Shown here piece after piece: positions 7,470 through 13,326 of a DNA stretch of 13,326 nucleotides. Positions within the stretch are counted from its first letter, which is position 1. The number at the start of each line of letters is the position of its first letter. The notes beneath the pieces were generated by a model. It was not told where the DNA came from. It searched no databases and saw nothing but the letters and a program-made list of their open reading frames with translations. The stretch is from Gallionellaceae bacterium (lineage in GTDB: Bacteria > Pseudomonadota > Gammaproteobacteria > Burkholderiales > Gallionellaceae). A program made the position numbers and the translations under genes. Where the stretch lies: NCBI GenBank assembly GCA_030646595.1, contig JAUSKS010000283.1, positions 1 through 13,326 on the forward strand, in the 5' to 3' direction.

Positions 7470-8372
7470 ATGCGGTATTTAAAAATATCAAGAATCGTTG
7501 TGACAGCGTTTTGGGCCCTGGCTGGTGTTTTTGCCACACAAGCCTGCCTGGCCGCTGCCGGCCGGGTGGTCGTGGCTGCCAGCGGAGGAGATTACACCAC
7601 CATCAGCGCAGCGCTGAACGCCATCAACCCGAGCGCCAGTAATCCCTACGAGATTGAGGTGTTGCCGGGAACCTATGTGGAGAATGTTACCCTCAAAAGC
7701 TACGTGCATCTCAAGGGCGCAGGGCGGGAGGTGACTTTTATTCAATCTCCCAATGGGAACACTGCTGTTAATTGTAACGGCATCACAAATGTAGCCATCT
7801 CAGGGTTTTCTCTGGCAAATTCTGGCGAGGGCATATCTATTGCCTACGGCACAAATGTTACCATCGCAAACAATATAATCTCCGGCAACGGTACTGGAAT
7901 TATGAATTATTATGGTTCCGCTGTGGAAATTACCAACAATATTATAAGCAATAACTCCTTTGTTGGCCTAAGGCTAGCTTATGCACAGGCTGCGATAAAA
8001 AACAATACCATTACAGGAAATACTTACCACGGGGGTATTTGGGTGAGTTACGCCTCGGCTGGAACGATCATTCAGGGCAATGTGATTACAAACAATGAGC
8101 AGGGCATAGCGGTATACGGCACAGAAAATATTGCTCCTAGCCAAGCTCTGGTCATCAGCGATAATACGGTAGGCTCTCTAACTCTAGACTACCCCGAGAC
8201 CACAGCACTGATAAACCATAACACCATTACCGGGGGTATCTATGTTGCTGACGGCGGAACTTGGCCCGCGCCAGTTATCAATCTTAATACCGTTGATGGG
8301 GGAATATCCGGCACGCGTGCTGTAGGGGGCGGCAACTATAATTCTGCCGGATCTGCAGTAGTGGTGCCTTGA
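7470..8372 (+). CDS. Exported right-handed parallel beta-helix protein
   Basis: This 300-residue protein has GGAGG 4 nt before its ATG and a signal peptide ending near residue 28-29 (ACLA|AAG). The mature N-terminus GGDYTTISAALNAI, then IEVLPGTYVENVTLK and VHLKGAGREVTFI, is the classic opening of pectin-lyase-like right-handed beta-helix proteins. Many short rungs follow in the pattern NN.I..N..GI (TIANNIISGNGTGI, EITNNIISNNSFVGL, IKNNTITGNTYHGGI, IQGNVITNNEQGI), typical of the NosD/PbH1 class. No catalytic Asp triad of pectinases is evident, and there is no membrane anchor or cell-wall signal, so a structural or surface-binding role is more likely than a sugar-cleaving one. It sits between two intrinsic terminators and between the tetraheme cytochrome gene and a remnant copy of that gene's 3' end. 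Confidence 0.87.
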   Translation: MRYLKISRIVVTAFWALAGVFATQACLAAAGRVVVAASGGDYTTISAALNAINPSASNPYEIEVLPGTYVENVTLKSYVHLKGAGREVTFIQSPNGNTAVNCNGITNVAISGFSLANSGEGISIAYGTNVTIANNIISGNGTGIMNYYGSAVEITNNIISNNSFVGLRLAYAQAAIKNNTITGNTYHGGIWVSYASAGTIIQGNVITNNEQGIAVYGTENIAPSQALVISDNTVGSLTLDYPETTALINHNTITGGIYVADGGTWPAPVINLNTVDGGISGTRAVGGGNYNSAGSAVVVP

Positions 8373-8406
8373 TCAGCGTTAAATAGCGACAGCAAGCCTG
8401 CGGCAA

Positions 8407-8471
8407 CCTTCCTGCGTACTGCCAACGACGGCAGCGGCGTTTGCCTGGCTTGCCATAACAAGTAAGCAGTA
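8407..8471 (+). pseudogene. Remnant of a second tetraheme cytochrome gene (3' end only)
   Basis: This segment equals 7306-7370, the last 59 coding bases, stop codon and six bases after it, at 64 of 65 positions. The single change (T at 7334, C at 8435) is silent for Ser. It still reads FLRTANDGSGVCLACHNK-stop, including the fourth heme site, but has no start and no upstream cytochrome sequence. Downstream, weaker similarity continues (AACAG..GTTAGA..TA..AGT.TGA) to a terminator in the matching place. It is the scar of a tandem duplication or recombination. Confidence 0.88.
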
Positions 8472-8505
8472 GATTGTAAAATCCAGACGAATTGTTTGGA
8501 TAACA

Positions 8506-8537
8506 GGTTAGACGTAAAAGTCTGACCCGTTTTTTTT
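8506..8537 (+). terminator. Intrinsic terminator after the cytochrome remnant
   Basis: Stem GGTTAGAC (8506-8513) pairs with GTCTGACC (8520-8527) with one wobble pair and a 6-nt loop; eight T follow at 8530-8537. It would stop transcripts of the beta-helix gene and insulate the Kelch gene. Confidence 0.85.
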
Positions 8538-8606
8538 GTGGGGGTGTATCAGCCCTGCTTGCTGCGGCTGAACATTATGCAGTTCAAAATACTTAAAGGA
8601 GATCAC

Positions 8607-9662
8607 ATGAAAAAACTATTGTTGGCCGCCTGCATGAGCGGCTTGTTGTTAGGGGGATTCAGCACGGCGTCCATTGCGGCGGGGAGCTTTAGCACTACCG
8701 GTTCAACGTCCACAATTACGTATGGTGCCTCTGCCGCCGTCCGCCTGGGAAATGGCAAGGTGCTTGTCACGGGCGATACCAGCGCCACGGCCGAGATTTA
8801 TAACCCTGCCACTGGTACTTTTAGTACTACTGGCAACATGAATATCTCTCGGGGTGAGCATACCGCCACATTATTGCCTAATGGCAAAGTTCTTATCGTT
8901 GGAGGGGCATCTAATGCTACGGCTGAACTGTATGATCCCGCTAGTGGGACCTTTAGCAATACCGGCAACATGGCAGCATCACGGGGACAGCATACCGCCA
9001 CGCTGTTACCCAATGGCAAGGTACTACTTGCTGGAGGAAACGGTTATGATGCTACTGCCGAACTGTATGACCCTGCTACGGGTTCCTTTAGCGCCACTGG
9101 CAGTATGACTGAGGGCCGTTATCGGCATACTGCAACAGTATTACCTACCGGCAAGGTACTAATTACAGGAGGGGGCGGAGGTCAAAATGCATTGATCTCT
9201 GCTGAACTGTATGACCCTGCTACAGGTACCTTTAGCGCTACTGGCAACATGGCCGAGGGTCGCTATCGGCATGTCGCTACGCTGCTGGGTAATGGCAAAG
9301 TCCTGATAAGCGGAGGAATTAATACAGATACATGGGCATCCACTGCTACGACCGAGATTTATGATCCAGACACGGGCGTTTTTACAAGTACGGGCGCTAT
9401 GTCTCTGGCCCGGAGCAGCCATACCGCTACGCTTTTACCGAACGGTACAGTGCTAGTAGCTGGAGGAGAATTATCGAACACTGCCGAATTGTACGACCCT
9501 GCTAGTGGCACTTTTAGCGCCACTGGTTCCATGTCTTTAGGTCGAGACCGCGCTACTGCTATTCTTCTGGCAAACGGCAAAGTTTTAGTTGCTGGGGGCG
9601 CAGGAAACAACTTGGGAGTCTCTCCATCTGAACTTTATACGACAGATAACTGCGGCTTCTGA
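8607..9662 (+). CDS. Exported seven-bladed Kelch-type beta-propeller protein
   Basis: The start at 8607 has AAAGGAG 5 nt upstream and begins a signal peptide (MKKLLLAACMSGLLLGGF, cleavage near SIAAG); a frame opening at 8538 is only upstream extension. The mature protein of about 325 residues consists of seven units of 43-50 residues. Each follows the pattern G-x-FS-x-TG-x-M-x3-R-x2-HTATLLPNGKVL-x2-GG, then TAELYDPATG. This Gly-Gly plus Tyr-Asp arrangement marks Kelch/galactose-oxidase-like blades, and seven blades close one ring. Repeats 2 to 6 are close to one another, and the repeated bases are visible in the DNA. No catalytic galactose-oxidase domain is attached. The C-terminus (TTDNCGF) is short and without anchor. 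It is the last gene before a strong terminator. Function unknown; surface adhesion or protein binding is plausible. Confidence 0.88.
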   Translation: MKKLLLAACMSGLLLGGFSTASIAAGSFSTTGSTSTITYGASAAVRLGNGKVLVTGDTSATAEIYNPATGTFSTTGNMNISRGEHTATLLPNGKVLIVGGASNATAELYDPASGTFSNTGNMAASRGQHTATLLPNGKVLLAGGNGYDATAELYDPATGSFSATGSMTEGRYRHTATVLPTGKVLITGGGGGQNALISAELYDPATGTFSATGNMAEGRYRHVATLLGNGKVLISGGINTDTWASTATTEIYDPDTGVFTSTGAMSLARSSHTATLLPNGTVLVAGGELSNTAELYDPASGTFSATGSMSLGRDRATAILLANGKVLVAGGAGNNLGVSPSELYTTDNCGF

Positions 9663-9716
9663 AACCGGACACTCGATACATAAAGGTCGATCCCGATCAA
9701 AATCAATCTTATCAAC

Positions 9717-9749
9717 CCGGGCCGCGTAACATTGCAGCCCGGCTTTTTT
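9717..9749 (+). terminator. Intrinsic terminator after the Kelch gene
   Basis: Stem CCGGGC-C-GC (from 9717) pairs with GC-A-GCCCGG (to 9742) with one internal mismatch and an 8-nt loop, followed by C and six T. It lies 54 nt after the stop codon. Confidence 0.88.
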
Positions 9750-9852
9750 AAGAAGCCGCAACCTGATCTCCTGTAAAAAGGCTGCAAGTCACAATAACTG
9801 TTTGATGTTTTATTCTAATGTCTTAATACTGCCATTGGCATTCAACACGCAA

Positions 9853-9866
9853 TGCCGTAAACGGCA
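9853..9866. promoter_or_regulatory. Inverted repeat upstream of hicB, possible operator
   Basis: TGCCGT-AA-ACGGCA is a perfect 6-bp inverted repeat ending 22 nt before the hicB start. An overlapping pair, GGCATT (9837-9842) and AATGCC (9851-9856), precedes it. Antitoxins of this type usually repress their own promoter, so a repeat here is the natural operator candidate. Confidence 0.45.
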
Positions 9867-9888
9867 GAGGTAATCAAGGAGTAATGTA

Positions 9889-10116
9889 ATGGGACACCTG
9901 GTGCAATTACATATTGAACATTTGCCGGAAGGCGTTTATCTGGCCACCAGCAATGATGTCCAAGGCTTGGTCGCGCAAGGGCGCACGATTGCTGAAACCA
10001 TCGAGATCGCATGCGATGTGGCAAAAAAATTGATCGAAGCTCAAACCGGCGGTACATTCACCAGCCTACCCACGGTAGCAGAATCGTTTGACTACCCTTT
10101 AATCGTGGCAACCTGA
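9889..10116 (+). CDS. hicB: HicB-family antitoxin
   Basis: This 75-residue protein has AAGGAG 7 nt before its ATG. An earlier ATG at 9884 is followed at once by TAA. The sequence (HLPEGVYLATSNDVQGLVAQGRTIAETIEIACDVAKKLIEAQ) is the compact HicB/DUF1902 fold: a partial RNase-H-like sheet with the conserved G.YLATS...GL.AQG.T..E motif. No ribbon-helix-helix DNA-binding domain is attached; the C-terminus ends FDYPLIVAT. The known role is to neutralise the HicA mRNA-cleaving toxin and repress the operon. Its stop TGA overlaps the ATG of hicA (TGATG), the usual arrangement for the hicB-hicA order. Because the adjacent hicA is destroyed, this antitoxin is now an orphan unless it acts on another HicA in the cell. 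Confidence 0.88.
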   Translation: MGHLVQLHIEHLPEGVYLATSNDVQGLVAQGRTIAETIEIACDVAKKLIEAQTGGTFTSLPTVAESFDYPLIVAT

Positions 10117-10465
10117 TGGGCCGACTGGCAGGCCCGCTATCGGGATATCATCAAGCGTTTGAAGCAGCTCGGCTTCGAGTTTCACCGCCAAGCTGCAGGC
10201 AGTCACGAGATTTGGCTGAACCCAGCCGCAAACCTTTTTATTCCATTTTCAATTTAAGAAGACATGAAATTTTCCCTCTCCCCCAGCCCCTCACCCCGGG
10301 GGAGAGGGGTGCGCGACAGCGCGGGTGAGGGAATTATTGTCGTTTCAATTTGAAAATGGAATTACAACAATCCCCAATCACCCTGGAGATATGCCTGAAG
10401 GCACACTACGTGCGATTCTCAAGCAAGGTGGTATCGAACCGGAAATATTCTTGCAGAAGAAGTAA
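10116..10465 (+). pseudogene. hicA: hicA toxin gene, broken by a frameshift and by a MITE-like insertion
   Basis: The start ATG overlaps the hicB stop. It reads MGRLAG up to 10133, after which one unpaired C (10134) shifts the frame. The HicA body resumes at 10135 as RYRDIIKRLKQLGFEF, then RQAAGSHEIWLNPAANLF to 10239. It holds the catalytic-type His in the GSHEIW motif. An inserted element occupies 10241-10361 and brings in a stop at 10255-10257. The rest of the toxin continues after it, TTIPNHPGDMPEGTLRAIL then KQGGIEPEIFLQKK, ending with TAA at 10463-10465. Joining the parts gives an ordinary full-length HicA of about 82 residues. HicA is a double-stranded-RNA-binding-fold mRNA interferase. 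The body is in the same frame as hicB, separated only by the hicB TGA. With two independent lesions it cannot be active. Confidence 0.9.
10241..10361. mobile_element. MITE-like element inserted in hicA, with TTA target duplication
   Basis: The ends are perfect 12-bp inverted repeats (TTCCATTTTCAA at 10241-10252; TTGAAAATGGAA at 10350-10361). They are flanked by direct TTA repeats at 10238-10240 and 10362-10364. Removing 121 bp plus one TTA restores an intact HicA reading frame, which fixes both borders. Inside are two overlapping stems: CCCTCTCCCCC (10274-10284) with GGGGGAGAGGG (10298-10308), and CCCTCACCC (10288-10296) with GGGTGAGGG (10323-10331). It has no coding capacity, so it must have been moved by a transposase from elsewhere. 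Confidence 0.85.
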
Positions 10466-10531
10466 AGCCACCAGATAGATACTCTCCCAAGGGGAACAGC
10501 CTGAACTGTAGGAGTAACGACAGCACAAATT

Positions 10532-11596
10532 TTAATGATACTTCCGACTCAATTCATGCACTGCCTGCACCAATGCCGCCGCGTTATTCGGGTCGGTAAA
10601 CTGCGAAATACCATGTCCCAGATTAAATACATGGCCGCTACCGTAACCATAGCTGGCCAACACGCGTTCGGTCTCGGTGCGAATAACTTCGGGTGTGGAG
10701 AATAAAACAGCCGGGTCTATATTGCCTTGCAAGGCGACCTTGTGGCCCACTTTTTGACGCGCGATGCCTATATCCATGGCCCAATCCAAGCCTACCGCAT
10801 CGCTGCCTATATCGGCGATGCTATCTATCCACAAACCGCCGCCTTTGGTAAATACAATGCTAGGAATTTTTACGCCGTCATGCTCTTTCTTTAATCCAGC
10901 CACGATGCGCTGCATATAAGGCAGCGAAAACTCATGGTAAGCCGCATGGGACAACGCCCCACCCCAGGAATCAAAAATCATTACGGCCTGCGCGCCTGCT
11001 TCAATCTGCGCATTGAGATATTCGATCACCGCTTGTGCAGTCACTTCCAGTATGTGGTGCATCAGCTTGGGCTCTTTGTACATCAGTGTTTTTACACGTG
11101 CATAATCATCGCTGCCCGCGCCTTCCACCATGTAGCAGGAGAGTGTCCATGGGCTGCCGGAAAAACCGATCAGCGGCACACGTCCATCCAGCGCTTTGCG
11201 AATTTGCGACACGGCATCGGTTACATAACGCAGGTCTTTGGCAATATCAGGTACGCGCAGGGCTTTGATGGCCGCTTCATCGCGCAAGGGCCGCTCAAAC
11301 TTGGGGCCTTCACCTTCGGCAAAATATAAACCCAGGCCCATTGCATCGGGAACAGTCAGAATGTCGGAAAATAAAATGGCTGCATCCAATGGAAAGCGAT
11401 CCAGCGGTTGCAAAGTCACTTCGGTCGCCATGTCCGGGCTTTTGCACAGCTCCAGAAAGCTGCCGGCACGTTTGCGCGTAGCGCAATATTCCGGCAGATA
11501 ACGGCCTGCCTGACGCATCATCCAGACAGGCGTGTATTCGGTAGGCTGGCGCAATAAGGCACGTAAAAAGGTATCGTTCTTTACTTTGAAGTTCAT
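10532..11596 (-). CDS. hemE: Uroporphyrinogen decarboxylase
   Basis: This 354-residue cytosolic enzyme removes the four acetate carboxyls of uroporphyrinogen III to give coproporphyrinogen III in heme synthesis. Length and sequence match the bacterial family end to end. The N-terminal signature [15 protein letters not shown] lies at residues 23-37, with Arg28 and Arg32 expected to bind substrate carboxylates. The catalytic-type Asp78 lies in [13 protein letters not shown]. The second family signature is [16 protein letters not shown] near residue 143, and the conserved His is in FNLGHG near the C-terminus. The start ATG has a purine-rich AAAGAGA before it. The gene lies downstream of gltB-gltD on the same strand, separated by 159 nt with a repeat element, so it may have its own promoter. 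In a cell making this many c-type cytochromes, heme supply is a fitting neighbour, though the link may be accidental. Confidence 0.97.
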   Translation of the reverse strand: MNFKVKNDTFLRALLRQPTEYTPVWMMRQAGRYLPEYCATRKRAGSFLELCKSPDMATEVTLQPLDRFPLDAAILFSDILTVPDAMGLGLYFAEGEGPKFERPLRDEAAIKALRVPDIAKDLRYVTDAVSQIRKALDGRVPLIGFSGSPWTLSCYMVEGAGSDDYARVKTLMYKEPKLMHHILEVTAQAVIEYLNAQIEAGAQAVMIFDSWGGALSHAAYHEFSLPYMQRIVAGLKKEHDGVKIPSIVFTKGGGLWIDSIADIGSDAVGLDWAMDIGIARQKVGHKVALQGNIDPAVLFSTPEVIRTETERVLASYGYGSGHVFNLGHGISQFTDPNNAAALVQAVHELSRKYH

Positions 11597-11629
11597 GTTT
11601 TTCTCTTTAAATTAAAACCAACATATATT

Positions 11630-11726
11630 CCCTCCCCCTTGCAGGGGGAGGGTTAGGGAGGGGGTAGAAACGCTGCTTCCTACTATGTCTACCCCCATCC
11701 TAGCCTTCCCCCTGCAAGGGGGAAGG
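11630..11726. repeat. Long imperfect inverted repeat between hemE and gltD
   Basis: A 39-nt left arm (11630-11668) and right arm (11688-11726) are reverse complements at 34 of 39 positions, with a 19-nt loop. Each arm also holds its own small hairpin built on CCCCCTTGCAGGGGG. This is the layout of paired REP-like or MITE-like intergenic repeats with C-rich and G-rich tracts. It has no T-run, so it is not a standard terminator, but it could stabilise or separate the gltBD and hemE transcripts. Confidence 0.75.
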
Positions 11727-11755
11727 AACTAATGAATAATCCGGATTAAAACCAA

Positions 11756-13183
11756 TCATCTGGGCAAATCAGAGCTACCCATCAAAAATTCATCCACCGC
11801 CCGTGCCGCCTGACGGCCTTCGCGTATAGCCCATACGACCAACGATTGACCGCGACGCATGTCGCCCGCAGCAAACACTTTGTCTACTGAAGTTTTATAA
11901 CAGCCCGCATCCTCAGTGGTGGCCTTGGCATTGCCACGACCATCTTTCTCCACGCCGAATGCCTCCAGCACTTTTTGCACCGGGCTGACAAAACCCATAG
12001 CCAGCAATACCAGGTCTGCTTGCATTTCAAATTCGCTGCCGGGTACTTCCTGCATCTTGCCGTCTTTCCATTCCACCCGCGCAGCGCGCAGCTTGCTGAC
12101 TTTGCCGTTGTTGCCAATAAATTCTTTGGTGGCTACGGCCCAATCACGTTCACAGCCTTCTTCGTGCGAGCTGGAAGTGCGCAACTTCATCGGCCAGTAA
12201 GGCCAAATCATGGGCTTGTTTTCATGCTCAGGCGGACGCGGCATCACTTCAAATTGCGCCACGGAAGCTGCGCCATGACGGTTGGAAGTACCGACGCAAT
12301 CAGAGCCAGTATCGCCGCCACCGATGACTATAACGTGCTTGCCTGTGGCTTTTATCTGCCCCGCTACGCTATCTCCTGCTACAACTTTATTCTGTTGCGG
12401 CAAAAATTCCATCGCGAAATGTATGCCCTGCAACTCACGCCCCGGCACCGGCAAATCGCGCGCCTGCTCGGCCCCGCCCGTTAACACCACGGCATCAAAT
12501 TCGTCTTTTATTTTTTGCGCGGGTACATCTACGCCTATGTATTGATTAACGCGGAATTCCACGCCCTCGGCGCGCATTTGTTCGATGCGGCGGTCTATGT
12601 GCGATTTTTCCATTTTGAAATCGGGGATGCCGTAACGTAACAGACCACCGATGCGATCATTCTTTTCAAATACCACTACTGCATGTCCCACACGCGCCAA
12701 TTGCTGCGCGCAAGCCAAGCCCGCCGGGCCAGAGCCGATCACTGCAATTTTCTTGCCAGTTTTTTTAAGCGCTGGTTGCGGCACGACCCAGCCTTGCTCC
12801 CAACCTTTGTCTATGATGGCATGTTCAATCGACTTGATGCCCACTGCATCATCATTGATGTTCAACGTACAAGCAGCTTCACACGGCGCAGGACAAATAC
12901 GGCCAGTAAATTCTGGAAAATTATTGGTGGAATGCAACACGTCCAGCGCCTGCCGCCAGTTATTGCGATACACCAGATCATTCCAGTCGGGAATGATGTT
13001 GTTGACTGGACATCCCGTGGTACAGAACGGAATGCCACAATCCATACAGCGCGCGCCCTGTACGACCGATTGCTCGTCACTCAGGCGCGGGATGAATTCC
13101 TTGTAATTTTTCAGTCTTTCTACTACTGGCAAGCTCTTTTCGCTCAGGCGGCGAAATTCCATAAACCCGGTCGGCTTCCCCAT
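11756..13183 (-). CDS. gltD: Glutamate synthase (NADPH) small subunit
   Basis: This 475-residue protein is the electron-input subunit of glutamate synthase. It oxidises NADPH through FAD and iron-sulfur centres and passes electrons to the GltB subunit, which makes glutamate from glutamine and 2-oxoglutarate. The N-terminal cysteine cluster is visible as [14 protein letters not shown] (Cys46, 49, 54, 58), with a second set in [12 protein letters not shown]. The FAD-binding motif is [15 protein letters not shown] and the NADPH-binding one is [11 protein letters not shown]. The C-terminal FAD-closing motif [16 protein letters not shown] is intact. Length fits the family. The ATG overlaps the gltB stop by one base (TAATG), and GGAGG inside the end of gltB serves as ribosome binding site, implying translational coupling. 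Confidence 0.97.
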   Translation of the reverse strand: MGKPTGFMEFRRLSEKSLPVVERLKNYKEFIPRLSDEQSVVQGARCMDCGIPFCTTGCPVNNIIPDWNDLVYRNNWRQALDVLHSTNNFPEFTGRICPAPCEAACTLNINDDAVGIKSIEHAIIDKGWEQGWVVPQPALKKTGKKIAVIGSGPAGLACAQQLARVGHAVVVFEKNDRIGGLLRYGIPDFKMEKSHIDRRIEQMRAEGVEFRVNQYIGVDVPAQKIKDEFDAVVLTGGAEQARDLPVPGRELQGIHFAMEFLPQQNKVVAGDSVAGQIKATGKHVIVIGGGDTGSDCVGTSNRHGAASVAQFEVMPRPPEHENKPMIWPYWPMKLRTSSSHEEGCERDWAVATKEFIGNNGKVSKLRAARVEWKDGKMQEVPGSEFEMQADLVLLAMGFVSPVQKVLEAFGVEKDGRGNAKATTEDAGCYKTSVDKVFAAGDMRRGQSLVVWAIREGRQAARAVDEFLMGSSDLPR

Positions 13184-13326
13184 TACACAGCCTCCAGTTG
13201 TTTAGTTTGTTGTGCGGCAATTTCCTGCAAGGCACGGCGATATTCAGTCGGCATGACCTTGACGAATTTCGGCAGATAGCGTGCCCAGTTATCCAAAATA
13301 TCTTTGGCGCGCGCACTGCCGGTGTA
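13183..13326 (-). CDS. gltB: Glutamate synthase large subunit, C-terminal end (partial)
   Basis: The last 47 codons and stop are present; the 5' part lies beyond the window. The residues [18 protein letters not shown], then [15 protein letters not shown], are the conserved C-terminal tail of the GltB large subunit, including the FVKVMP.EY motif that ends the family. The frame is too short in this window to be found by length alone. The identification is confirmed by the overlap with gltD and by their usual gltB-gltD order. Confidence 0.93.
   Translation of the reverse strand, partial: YTGSARAKDILDNWARYLPKFVKVMPTEYRRALQEIAAQQTKQLEAV

Noticed and set aside
8821..9600. Regularly spaced DNA repeats resembling an array
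   Set aside because: They are in frame, about 130-150 bp long and encode Kelch blades; no CRISPR-like short identical repeats or cas genes are seen.
9836..9852. Third possible sigma-54 site (TGGCATTCAACACGCAA) before hicB
   Set aside because: GG-N10-GC is present, but the -12 box (ACGCA) is poor and it overlaps inverted repeats that explain the GGC/GCC better.
9884..9889. Earlier ATG before hicB
   Set aside because: It is followed directly by TAA, so it cannot open the gene.
10116..10328. A 70-residue open frame starting MGRLAGPLSG
   Set aside because: Only the first six residues are HicA; the rest is out of frame with the toxin body and runs into the inserted element. It is the frameshifted start of the hicA pseudogene.
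12683..13279. A 198-codon plus-strand frame
   Set aside because: It lies opposite gltD, which has complete cofactor motifs; the frame has no recognisable domain and is a shadow.

Overview
The window looks like a chromosome segment of a Gram-negative betaproteobacterium, most plausibly in the Nitrosomonadales/Gallionellaceae neighbourhood (iron- or nitrite-oxidiser type). This placement is inferred from the density of exported c-type cytochromes, the hemE, gltD and gltB housekeeping block, and the moderate base composition. I could not test it by a search.

Left block, minus strand (1-3551): a triheme cytochrome c (2532-3551), a second triheme cytochrome c (1504-2514), and the N-terminal 471 codons of a multi-spanning GT-C-like membrane protein that enters a TPR at the window edge (1-1414). 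The last gene is open to the window edge and is easily missed. The first two genes are 17 nt apart and look like one operon.

Middle block, plus strand (3910-9662): a monoheme cytochrome of the c5 type (3910-4299), an NHL beta-propeller lipoprotein (4542-5888), a tetraheme extracellular-type cytochrome (6474-7364), an exported parallel beta-helix protein (7470-8372) and an exported seven-bladed Kelch-type propeller (8607-9662). Textbook-like sigma-54 promoters (GG-N10-GC) precede the monoheme cytochrome (3811-3827) and the tetraheme cytochrome (6369-6385). The tetraheme and Kelch genes are each closed by an intrinsic terminator. A third terminator lies between the beta-helix and Kelch genes. 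A 65-bp copy of the tetraheme gene's 3' end (64/65 identical) sits after the beta-helix gene and marks an old tandem duplication. I read the middle block as a candidate cell-surface electron-transfer module: a small periplasmic carrier, an OM/periplasmic lipoprotein propeller, a possible OmcE-like polymerising tetraheme cytochrome, and two secreted repeat-fold proteins. The module is inference; the individual folds are well supported.

Right block (9889-13326): a hicB antitoxin gene followed by a hicA toxin gene that is dead twice over. It has a frameshift near its sixth codon and a 121-bp MITE-like element inserted with a TTA target duplication. Then, on the minus strand, come hemE, a 97-bp inverted-repeat element, gltD, and the last 47 codons of gltB (TAATG overlap with gltD). 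No tRNA, rRNA, CRISPR array or full insertion sequence is visible.
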